Part shown: piece after piece, positions 7,963 to 14,174 of the stretch | Layout of the letters: each line of letters opens with the position of its first letter | Position numbering within the stretch: position 1 is the stretch's first letter | Source: an uncultured Pseudobdellovibrionaceae bacterium | Lineage (GTDB): Bacteria; Bdellovibrionota; Bdellovibrionia; Bdellovibrionales; JAMPXM01 | Direction of reading: 5' to 3' | Length of the DNA: 22,460 nucleotides | Assembly (NCBI GenBank): GCA_934277865.1 | Contig: CAKQVW010000009.1 | Location: 1 to 22,460 of the forward strand | Translations under genes and position numbers: made by a program | Notes under the pieces: model-generated | What the model saw: only the letters and a program-made list of their open reading frames with translations | Database searches by the model: none | What the model was told of the DNA's origin: nothing

Positions 7963-9134
7963 ATTTCTCGCTCTTTGGTCCAAGCCACAGTGTGTAGACG
8001 CTCATCACCATCTCGCCCCATCTCTCGCAGGCGCTCTATCGCGATATGCAGTTCATCTGCCGCCGTCGACATAAACGGTCGTCCATAACCATGCTCATCA
8101 AGCTGTTCCAGATTCGATCCTTGATTCTTCATGATCTCAACATCCTGCTCGATCACCTGCCGGGTGTAGAACTCCATCGGCCGAATCATCATCCGTTGAA
8201 CAGCTCTTCCCAACGCCCCCGGCAAGAGTCGATACGCGATCCAAGTGTACACACGCGTGCGGTAACGCCCCATCGGAGTGCATTGGCTATTGATCACATA
8301 CCCACGGTCACCGAATCGATAATCCACCCGTGTGATATTAGGAAATATGAACTCGTCCGTGTGAAGCATTGGATTTCCATCCGGATTCAGAACCTTGGAA
8401 GAAAATCCGATGCTATCGTTCGGCTGCTCATACGTGACCAACACGCGTGATCGGCCAAGCTCCACGGTAATCGGCACCTTTATTTCACGACGATTGCGAA
8501 ACCACTTTTCATGCACGTAAACGGTGTGTGGAACATCCATGAAGTTCTCAACAAGATGAGTCACTTCATTGTGAAAGTCCGTGACCATAAAATACCCGGA
8601 CCACTCGCGATTGTCAGCGTAAGGGAAACGCCAAGTAGGACTTGCGAGAGGAGCCTGATCTCCCATCCATACCCAGAGCGCACCGTCTTGCTCCACCACA
8701 GGAAAAACCCGCAACGTCCAAGCATTTCCAGTCCGAACTTTCGCACCAGTGGCGCCCTCATGAGTCCCCTCCGACGGGACCTCACAAACCCGACCATCCG
8801 TTCCGTAAACCCAACCATGATACGGGCAGCGGAGCTTCCCTTCTGTGCACGCACCCTCCGAAAGCTTTGCTCCACGATGCAGACAACGATCGAGCGCCGC
8901 GTGCAACAACCCTTGGGAGTCGCGATAGATCACCAGCGGTGTTTCGTAAACCGTTGTCGCGAGTAAACCGTTTTTAGACCGCTCCAACTCCGCAGTGAGA
9001 CCAGCGATATACCAGTTCTCGCGAAGCTTTCCGTCGTGCTCACGAAGGCCCGCTAAACCAGCTTGTTTGGCGCCGACACCGCCAGCGCACTCGGCGATTT
9101 CTTCAGGCGTAAACCTTGTCGGCGAGAGCCTCAT
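7953..9134 (-). CDS. Rieske non-haem iron oxygenase, large subunit
   Basis: 393 residues from ATG 9134; this start forms an ATGA overlap with the upstream gene and removes a 16-residue basic extension. The Rieske [2Fe-2S] ligands are C84-x-H86 and C103-x2-H106 (DRCLHRG, LRCPYHGW). The catalytic mononuclear iron site is visible as E196-x3-D200-x2-H203-x4-H208 (ENFMDVPHTVYVH), and the distal aspartate is probably in VIEQDVEIM. This is the layout of the vanillate demethylase / phenoxybenzoate dioxygenase-like family, which use electrons from a separate reductase to hydroxylate, demethylate or desaturate small molecules. No reductase gene is adjacent, so electrons must come from elsewhere. Flanking GNAT-like genes suggest oxidation of an acylated or amide-containing metabolite, but the substrate cannot be named. 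Confidence 0.9.
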   Translation of the reverse strand: MRLSPTRFTPEEIAECAGGVGAKQAGLAGLREHDGKLRENWYIAGLTAELERSKNGLLATTVYETPLVIYRDSQGLLHAALDRCLHRGAKLSEGACTEGKLRCPYHGWVYGTDGRVCEVPSEGTHEGATGAKVRTGNAWTLRVFPVVEQDGALWVWMGDQAPLASPTWRFPYADNREWSGYFMVTDFHNEVTHLVENFMDVPHTVYVHEKWFRNRREIKVPITVELGRSRVLVTYEQPNDSIGFSSKVLNPDGNPMLHTDEFIFPNITRVDYRFGDRGYVINSQCTPMGRYRTRVYTWIAYRLLPGALGRAVQRMMIRPMEFYTRQVIEQDVEIMKNQGSNLEQLDEHGYGRPFMSTAADELHIAIERLREMGRDGDERLHTVAWTKEREIWI

Positions 9135-9982
9135 GGAGCGACTCCGTCCAATGGCGCTGAGCCGACTCCGCGCCCTAACCACCTGTTCAATTTCGTATTA
9201 AGATTTTTAACCAGCGCCACACACGCCTTACAGACAAAACGTGTGAAAACCGAAGGCCCAATCGGAGCCAAGCAACAGAGCTCATGCCCCTCGCGCCAAC
9301 CAGGATTCGCCAGCGAGAAGAAACGAACATTTGAGTTCTGCAAAAGTTCTTCGCGAATCGGCGCTACACCCTCACGAAGACATGGTGCCCCTGCCGCAAA
9401 CGGCAACACGCACGCCTCGCCAGCTTGCGCACCAAAGCCCTCAAGCGAACGCGCACGCAAGCGTCCTGGGTAAAGCTTCTCAGCAAACTGCCTCATCACA
9501 GCTCGTTCAAAATCGGGAGTCACTCGATCAAAGCGCGGCCAATGCGTCGGGAAATTATTGGTGAGCAGCAAGTAGGTTTTGTAACCCTTGGAAATCAAAA
9601 ACCAGTAGCAAGGCCGACGCCCACCTGTCGCAATCAGGTTTTTCCACCAGGTCGCAATCAGTAGGCGACAAAATGCTGATCGCAGTGCCGACTGTCCCCA
9701 AAAATCTCGTTCAATCACCGTATCGCCGCTAAAGAGGCCCGCAATTTCGCGGCCGTCGACTTTCGTTTCAAAAGTTTTAAGAGTCGTGAAGCCGCGAATC
9801 TTATTCGTCTTGCGTTCGCGTAAGAGAATCACGTGCGACTTTTCTTGAAAATCGCGAAGAAATCCGTCCCAGGTGACGTTGAGATAGTAGCGACCAAAAA
9901 TCGCGAACATCTCTTCAATGTCCAACGAGCTGACATCGGCCACTCTCACTAAACGACCATATAGCTTTGCTGATTTCTTCAT
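9131..9982 (-). CDS. GNAT-like hypothetical protein, first gene of the Rieske operon
   Basis: 283 residues from ATG 9982. The first 180 residues have an acyltransferase-like pattern: FAIFGRYYLNVTWDGF, then a strand pair ILLRERKTNKIRGFTTL, then GLFSGDTVIERDFWGQSALR, which would correspond to the cofactor-binding strand and helix of a GNAT fold. WFLISKGYKTYLLLTNNFP follows. The last 90 residues are Cys-rich (CCLAP and CKAC) with no recognised domain. I do not recognise a named family. It overlaps the Rieske oxygenase start by ATGA, so the two are coupled, and it faces a LysR-type regulator across a 91-base intergenic region that probably controls the operon. Confidence 0.65.
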   Translation of the reverse strand: MKKSAKLYGRLVRVADVSSLDIEEMFAIFGRYYLNVTWDGFLRDFQEKSHVILLRERKTNKIRGFTTLKTFETKVDGREIAGLFSGDTVIERDFWGQSALRSAFCRLLIATWWKNLIATGGRRPCYWFLISKGYKTYLLLTNNFPTHWPRFDRVTPDFERAVMRQFAEKLYPGRLRARSLEGFGAQAGEACVLPFAAGAPCLREGVAPIREELLQNSNVRFFSLANPGWREGHELCCLAPIGPSVFTRFVCKACVALVKNLNTKLNRWLGRGVGSAPLDGVAP

Positions 9983-10073
9983 AAGCGTATGCCTATAAGT
10001 TTCACTCCCTATTCCTGCGCCACGTCAACCTGTATCACTTGCTGCGCTCACAAAGCTCGGGCAAAACATCTGA

Positions 10074-11009
10074 ATGACTAATGAATCCGGCGTCCCCTCG
10101 CCCGTCACCGCGTCGCAGTGGTTAAACTATCACCACCTTTATTATTTCTGGGTGATCGCGACCGAAGGCAGTATCGCGCGCGCGTCGACACGGCTTCGCC
10201 TCGGACAGCCGACGCTGTCCACGCAGCTGAAACACCTCGAAGACTCGGTCGGCCGACCGCTATTTGATCGTCGCAATCGACGCCTGGTTTTGACGGACGC
10301 CGGCCGCATCGCGCTTCAGTATGCGTCGGAAATATTTCGCATGGGCTCGGAGATGGTCGAAGCCATTCAAGACCGCGCCCCTCGTGGTGGGAAAACGCAT
10401 GTCCAGATTGGCGCCCTTGACAGTGTGCCAAAGCACCTCACACTTCGTCTGACAGAGGCCGCCTACCAAGTTGGTCCCTGCACGGTTTCTATTTTGGAAG
10501 GAAAGGGAGACGAATTGCTGCGCGAGCTTCAAGCTCATCGACTGGACATCGTGCTTTCCAATGCACCGCCGGCACTGGACGAAGACGGCAAACTCACTGT
10601 GCGCCCGATCGGCAAGATTCCAATCTCGGTTTATGGCGCTCCGAAATTCAAGGCATTGAGCAAACGTTTTCCAGAAAGTTTGAGTGGGCAAAACTTCGTG
10701 CTGCCAACCTATCATTCGAAACTGCGGCACGATCTTGAACACTACTTCCGTATGGCGCGAATCTCGATTGTGCCGATCGCCGAGACACAAGACTCCAGCC
10801 TGCAGAAGCTCATGGGAGCTTCCGGCCTGGGGCTGATTCCTCTGGCCGAGTCCGAGGCGGCCGAGCTGGTGCGAGAAAAGTCTTTGGTGAAAATCGGCAA
10901 ACTCGACAATGTCGCCGAGGAGTTCTGGCTGATCACCACGGCGCGCAAAGTGGAGAACTCGATTGCGGCTCAACTGGCGAAGAGCTTTGCTTTGTTTAAA
11001 GCGAACTAA
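10074..11009 (+). CDS. LysR-family regulator, NhaR-like
   Basis: 311 residues. The N-terminal winged helix (about 15-75) has LNYHHLYYFWVIATEGSIAR, then RLRLGQPTLSTQLKHLE and LFDRRNRRLVLTDAG, the exact layout of the LysR DNA-binding domain. The NYHHLYYFW opening is characteristic of NhaR-like members. The rest (about 95-305) is the two-lobed periplasmic-binding-like effector domain. It is divergent from the Rieske/GNAT operon with 91 bases between starts, so it is the likely regulator of that operon and of itself. NhaR itself responds to sodium, but no antiporter is nearby, so I do not assign that role. Confidence 0.9.
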   Translation: MTNESGVPSPVTASQWLNYHHLYYFWVIATEGSIARASTRLRLGQPTLSTQLKHLEDSVGRPLFDRRNRRLVLTDAGRIALQYASEIFRMGSEMVEAIQDRAPRGGKTHVQIGALDSVPKHLTLRLTEAAYQVGPCTVSILEGKGDELLRELQAHRLDIVLSNAPPALDEDGKLTVRPIGKIPISVYGAPKFKALSKRFPESLSGQNFVLPTYHSKLRHDLEHYFRMARISIVPIAETQDSSLQKLMGASGLGLIPLAESEAAELVREKSLVKIGKLDNVAEEFWLITTARKVENSIAAQLAKSFALFKAN

Positions 11010-11052
11010 ATTCTAAAATATATCAATTTTGCGAAACTATTGGGTTTTGATA

Positions 11053-11061
11053 GAGTGCTAA
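11053..11061 (+). promoter_or_regulatory. CIRCE-like half-site upstream of htpX
   Basis: GAGTGCTAA is identical to the right arm of the CIRCE element recognised by HrcA. The expected left arm, 9 bases further upstream, is absent (AACTATTGG instead). It lies about 40 bases before the htpX start. It could be chance or a degenerate operator. Confidence 0.2.
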
Positions 11062-11101
11062 ATAGCAATTCGAACAGAAGTTTCGAATGGAGGACGAAAG
11101 C

Positions 11102-12043
11102 ATGCAGATGGGTAAACGACTCTTTTTATTCTTAGCGATGAACATCTTGGTGGTTCTAACACTCTCTGTGGTGACGTCGGTGCTGGGAATCCAGCCATAC
11201 CTCACGGCGCAGGGCCTGAACATGGGTGCGCTCATCGGGTTCTGTTTGGTCTGGGGTATGGGTGGCGCCTTCATCAGCCTTTTGATGTCAAAGACCATGG
11301 CAAAATGGTCGATGGGTGTGAAGATCATCGACCCCAACACCATGAATCTCGAAGAGCGCGACGTCGTGAACATGGTTCACCGCTATGCACGTTCGGCCGG
11401 GTTGCCAAAAATGCCTGAGGTCGGAATCTATGACTCGCCCGAAGTGAACGCGTTTGCGACCGGACCGTCGCGTTCGAATTCGTTGGTCGCGGTCTCGACA
11501 GGCCTTCTTCGTCAGATGGACAAACGTTCGGTCGAAGGAGTTATCGGACACGAAGTGGCACACATCGCAAACGGTGACATGGTGACCATGACACTTCTGC
11601 AAGGTGTGGTGAACGCCTTTGTCATGGCACTCGCTCGAATCGTTGCCTATGCCATCCAAAACGCACTTCGCAGCAACGACGATCGCGAAGGTGGCGGAGC
11701 CCTTGGGGGATTCGCTTACATGGCGACGGTGTTTGTCCTCGAGATGGTCTTCATGGTGCTTGGCTCGATCGTCCTGATGTGGTTCTCGCGTCAACGTGAG
11801 TTCCGCGCGGACGCTGGTGGCGCGAAGTACGCGGGCAAAGACGCAATGGTCGGCGCACTGAAGAGCCTGCAACGTGTCTCCGAGCTCAACTACCAAGTGG
11901 CCGAGCAAACAGAAGCGAAACCGGCATTTGCGTCGATGAAGATTTCGGCGACGACTCGCGGAGTTCTCGCCAACTTGTTCCGCACTCACCCGACTCTCGA
12001 AGAGCGAATTTCCCGCCTCGAACGTCAAGGCGTCTACGCCTAA
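11102..12043 (+). CDS. htpX: HtpX membrane zinc metalloprotease
   Basis: 313 residues from ATG 11102, chosen over 11087 because GGAGGA lies about 8 bases upstream of it and the sequence then begins like known HtpX proteins. Membrane helices are at about 6-29, 41-63, 163-188 and 205-228. The zinc motif HEVAH is at 150-154, and the third ligand is probably Glu233 in QREFRADAGG. HtpX is an M48 peptidase of the inner membrane that degrades misfolded membrane proteins with FtsH. The gene is single, with a hairpin after it. The C-terminal FRTHPTLEERISRLE is the family tail signature. Confidence 0.95.
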   Translation: MQMGKRLFLFLAMNILVVLTLSVVTSVLGIQPYLTAQGLNMGALIGFCLVWGMGGAFISLLMSKTMAKWSMGVKIIDPNTMNLEERDVVNMVHRYARSAGLPKMPEVGIYDSPEVNAFATGPSRSNSLVAVSTGLLRQMDKRSVEGVIGHEVAHIANGDMVTMTLLQGVVNAFVMALARIVAYAIQNALRSNDDREGGGALGGFAYMATVFVLEMVFMVLGSIVLMWFSRQREFRADAGGAKYAGKDAMVGALKSLQRVSELNYQVAEQTEAKPAFASMKISATTRGVLANLFRTHPTLEERISRLERQGVYA

Positions 12044-12051
12044 AACGAGAA

Positions 12052-12090
12052 GGGTTCGGGAATTCCAGCATACCGGAATTCCCGAATCCC
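12052..12090 (+). terminator. Strong hairpin after htpX
   Basis: TTCGGGAATTCC (12055-12066) pairs perfectly with GGAATTCCCGAA (12075-12086). Three more G-C pairs continue across a one-base bulge, and the loop has 8 bases. It starts 9 bases after the htpX stop. The following sequence is pyrimidine-rich (CCCTCTTCCCTT) and lacks a clean T-run, so it may act as terminator or mRNA 3'-end protector. Confidence 0.6.
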
Positions 12091-12144
12091 CCCCTCTTCC
12101 CTTCCCAGCCGCGTCGGCTAAGCCAAGGGCCGAGTCGCCAACTA

Positions 12145-12156
12145 GAGTACATACTC
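12145..12156 (+). promoter_or_regulatory. Second, weaker operator-like palindrome before the TetR gene
   Basis: GAGTA-CA-TACTC is a 5-bp perfect inverted repeat. Its left arm TAGAGTAC closely matches the TAGAGCAC arm of the stronger palindrome at 12159-12179, one to two helical turns away, suggesting two copies of one operator. Confidence 0.4.
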
Positions 12157-12158
12157 CA

Positions 12159-12179
12159 AATAGAGCACCGTGCTCTATT
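12159..12179 (+). promoter_or_regulatory. Palindromic operator candidate of the TetR regulator
   Basis: AATAGAGCAC-C-GTGCTCTATT is a perfect 10-bp inverted repeat around one base, 80 bases upstream of the TetR-family gene. Size and symmetry fit a TetR-type dimer operator, so autoregulation is inferred. Confidence 0.6.
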
Positions 12180-12203
12180 CTGAAAAATCCCCGCGATTTT
12201 CCC

Positions 12204-12232
12204 TTGTCCTGCGAGAGCGAATCCTCTAACTC
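12204..12232 (+). promoter_or_regulatory. Possible promoter of the TetR gene
   Basis: TTGTCC (12204-12209) and TAACTC (12227-12232) are spaced by 17 bases. The predicted start would give a leader of about 20 bases that contains the GAGGGG ribosome-binding site. The hexamers match only moderately. The palindromes lie upstream of it. Confidence 0.35.
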
Positions 12233-12258
12233 GTGTCTGCACGTGAGGGGACATCGCT

Positions 12259-12993
12259 ATGGACATCAAAAAATCAGAAGTGAAAGAACAAAAACTCACA
12301 CCTGGCGCGCTTCCAATTGGCCTGCGTGCGGCGCCTCCTAAAAAGAAAGTGGGAAACCGCGAGCGCATCCTGCTCTCCAGCATCGATCTCTTCAACCAGT
12401 CCGGCGTGGTCGCAATCACGACCAACCACATCGCCCACCACCTTGGCATTTCACCTGGCAACCTGTACTTCCACTTTCGCAACAAAGAAGAAATTATCTA
12501 CGAACTCTTCGAGATGATGTGCCAGGAAACTTACGACGTCTGGAAACCAGCGCCGGCCCGCAGCCAGCAGTCGACGCTACCGGCCTCGCCCTCCGAGCTG
12601 ATCGAACGTTCGTATGAGGTGTTTTGGAAATATCGTTTCTTCCACCGCGAAATGTATCACCTGCGGCGCAAGGACCCGAACCTGGCAAAACGCTGGAAAG
12701 CTCATATCTCAAAAACCATGCGGCTCTTGCAGGCGATGTATGCGCAGTGGGTAAAAGACGGCGTCATGAGAAAGATCCAAGACGCGCGTGAAATGCAAAT
12801 GATCAGCGACACGGTGCTGATCACATCCTCTAGCTTTTTGCAGTTTTTTGAGAGCCCCGAAAAGCCAGCGACAAGACGAAGCTTAAGAACAGGCCTCGAA
12901 CATCTTTTGCTGTTTTTGCTTCCCTACCACAGCGAAGCCTATCAGGCATCAATTCGTGCACGCCTGAATGAGATCCGTCCCACAACAAACTGA
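12259..12993 (+). CDS. TetR-family transcription regulator
   Basis: 244 residues with a flexible basic N-terminus (1-33). A TetR helix-turn-helix follows at about 34-80 (RERILLSSIDLFNQSGVVAI, then TTNHIAHHLGISPGNLYFHF, and NKEEIIYELFE). The rest is an all-helical ligand and dimer domain with FHREMYHLRRKDPNL, resembling the C-terminal domain found in TetR proteins of many proteobacteria. GAGGGG lies 8 bases before the start. Its stop abuts the stop of the convergent secreted-protein gene with no base between. The ligand is unknown, and no obvious transporter or enzyme is adjacent. Confidence 0.9.
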   Translation: MDIKKSEVKEQKLTPGALPIGLRAAPPKKKVGNRERILLSSIDLFNQSGVVAITTNHIAHHLGISPGNLYFHFRNKEEIIYELFEMMCQETYDVWKPAPARSQQSTLPASPSELIERSYEVFWKYRFFHREMYHLRRKDPNLAKRWKAHISKTMRLLQAMYAQWVKDGVMRKIQDAREMQMISDTVLITSSSFLQFFESPEKPATRRSLRTGLEHLLLFLLPYHSEAYQASIRARLNEIRPTTN

Positions 12994-13398
12994 TTACTGA
13001 AAAACTGTGCACGAGGCGCGAGGTGACAGCACCTCGGTTCCCGGTGCGCCCATAACCTCGAGAGACACGTCGATCATCCCCGCAGAGATCGACTTCAGTT
13101 CGGCTGCGTTGACTGAGACCATCACCGCCCCGATGGGATCAAAGCTCACCGCGGTTGCGATCGACTGACCCTCGTTCGTGATTTTCGATTCGCTGATCTC
13201 CAGCTGCACGCCGTTTTGCGTGATCGCCAGAATCTGACCGGCACGATCTGCTTCGATTCGAATTTCATTCTTTTCGGCCGCGCAAAAAACCAGGCGAGTG
13301 ACCTCTGCTTGTGCGGGTGAGGTCGTGGATAAAACCAGTCCACACGCCGTGAGGACCGAGGCCATCAAGAGGAGCTTAGAGCTCGTGGGAGTCTTCAT
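12994..13398 (-). CDS. Small secreted protein of unknown function
   Basis: 134 residues. A signal peptide covers about 1-31, with hydrophobic core LLLMASVLTACGLVLS and cleavage after SPAQA. The internal LTAC could be read as a lipobox but sits inside the core, with a better SPase I site after it. The mature part of about 103 residues is beta-rich with one Cys near each end (VFCAAEKN and RASCTVF), which may form a disulphide. AAAGGAG lies about 7 bases before the start. It is divergent from the Fur-family gene, whose intergenic region may control both. No family recognised. Confidence 0.7.
   Translation of the reverse strand: MKTPTSSKLLLMASVLTACGLVLSTTSPAQAEVTRLVFCAAEKNEIRIEADRAGQILAITQNGVQLEISESKITNEGQSIATAVSFDPIGAVMVSVNAAELKSISAGMIDVSLEVMGAPGTEVLSPRASCTVFQ
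13019..13036 (+). terminator. Hairpin for the TetR transcript inside the convergent gene
   Basis: CGAGGTG-ACAG-CACCTCG is a perfect 7-bp stem with a 4-base loop, starting 25 bases after the TetR stop and lying within the last codons of the convergent secreted-protein gene. No T-run follows, so termination is uncertain. Confidence 0.35.
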
Positions 13399-13555
13399 TT
13401 TCCGTCTCCTTTAAGACAAATTCGAATGAATCAGAGCCCTTGCTAAGCGCAATTCGTACCGCGGGCCGCTTGAGATTTAGCTCTGGCTGACCGTGCAAAC
13501 CGAGCTCGTGGCGCGGCATTTTTTCATGGCGACCTGCCGTGGAGAGGCACCTTTC

Positions 13556-13576
13556 TAAATGAAACTTAAATGAAAC
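13556..13576 (+). repeat. Tandem 10-bp repeat upstream of the Fur-family gene
   Basis: TAAATGAAAC occurs twice at 13556-13565 and 13567-13576, spaced by one helical turn (11 bases), directly upstream of the -35 element. This suggests a regulator binding on one DNA face. Confidence 0.5.
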
Positions 13577-13586
13577 CAGTTCTCAT
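13570..13586 (+). promoter_or_regulatory. Fur/PerR-box-like imperfect palindrome
   Basis: ATGAAACCAGTTCTCAT pairs at 6 of 8 positions around a central A, near the 7-1-7 geometry of Fur/PerR boxes. It overlaps the second TAAATGAAAC repeat and ends 3 bases before the -35 hexamer, so autoregulation by the downstream Fur-family protein is plausible. Confidence 0.35.
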
Positions 13587-13589
13587 CTA

Positions 13590-13619
13590 TTGACGAACCC
13601 CACTCACGAGCCGTAACGT
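13590..13619 (+). promoter_or_regulatory. Promoter of the Fur-family gene, possibly leaderless
   Basis: TTGACG (13590-13595) and TAACGT (13614-13619) are spaced by 18 bases. The expected transcription start falls at about 13626, which is the A of the ATG. No ribosome-binding site is seen before the ATG (CGTGCCGGC), consistent with a leaderless mRNA. Confidence 0.45.
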
Positions 13620-13625
13620 GCCGGC

Positions 13626-14174
13626 ATGTCGAAAAGCGCTCCCCCCCTGCTTCCTTCTTCCCAAACTCTTCCAGGCGGCCTGGGGGCAGACGTGCAGACT
13701 GCCAGTCCACGCGGACGCAAGCCGACGGTGCCGGCCAAAAAGATCATCCGCGATCTTGGATTAAAAGTGACTCAGCAGCGACTCGATATTCTGGAGGTCG
13801 TGCGCAGCGGGCCGAACCACTTCACGGCACAAGACGTTTTTGAAACTGTCGAGAAGCGCAATCCCGAAATCGGGTTCGCCACGGTCTATCGATTTCTTCG
13901 CACGCTCACCGACGCAAGCTTCGTCACCGAAGTCCGCATGGGCGGCATGCCGGCCCGTTACGAATGGGCCGCGCGCGATCACCACGATCACCTCACTTGC
14001 ACGTCGTGCGGCAAGATCGTCGAATTCGAAAACGTCGAAATCGAGCGCCTTCAGGAAAAAGTGGCGCTTCGCTTCGGCTTCCTCCTCACGTCTCACGTAC
14101 TCGAACTTTACGGCGTCTGTCCGGAGTGCCGTCAAAAGAACGTGAATCAGGCCGATGCTGAGAATTCTCGATAA
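13626..14174 (+). CDS. Fur-family metalloregulator
   Basis: 182 residues. A non-conserved tail of about 35 residues precedes the Fur winged helix (about 39-115: RDLGLKVTQQRLDILEVV, TAQDVFETV, IGFATVYRFLRTL). The metal and dimer domain has HHDHLTC (119-125), with zinc cysteines C125/C128 and C165/C168 and the H157 region SHVLELYGVC. Two CxxC pairs are typical of Fur and PerR, and HHDH is the Fur/PerR hinge motif. Whether it senses iron, peroxide or zinc cannot be told from sequence alone. Its 3' end overlaps the RluA-RlmK fusion gene by 20 bases. The N-terminal extension is longer than in most Fur proteins. Confidence 0.9.
   Translation: MSKSAPPLLPSSQTLPGGLGADVQTASPRGRKPTVPAKKIIRDLGLKVTQQRLDILEVVRSGPNHFTAQDVFETVEKRNPEIGFATVYRFLRTLTDASFVTEVRMGGMPARYEWAARDHHDHLTCTSCGKIVEFENVEIERLQEKVALRFGFLLTSHVLELYGVCPECRQKNVNQADAENSR

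Noticed and set aside
9983..10073. Distinct LysR operator (T-N11-A) in the divergent region
   Set aside because: The T-N11-A pattern is too loose to assign; no convincing dyad could be picked by eye.
11288..12028. Leftward frame opposite htpX
   Set aside because: Antisense shadow of a strongly conserved protease gene; sequence is low in hydrophobic structure and has no domain.
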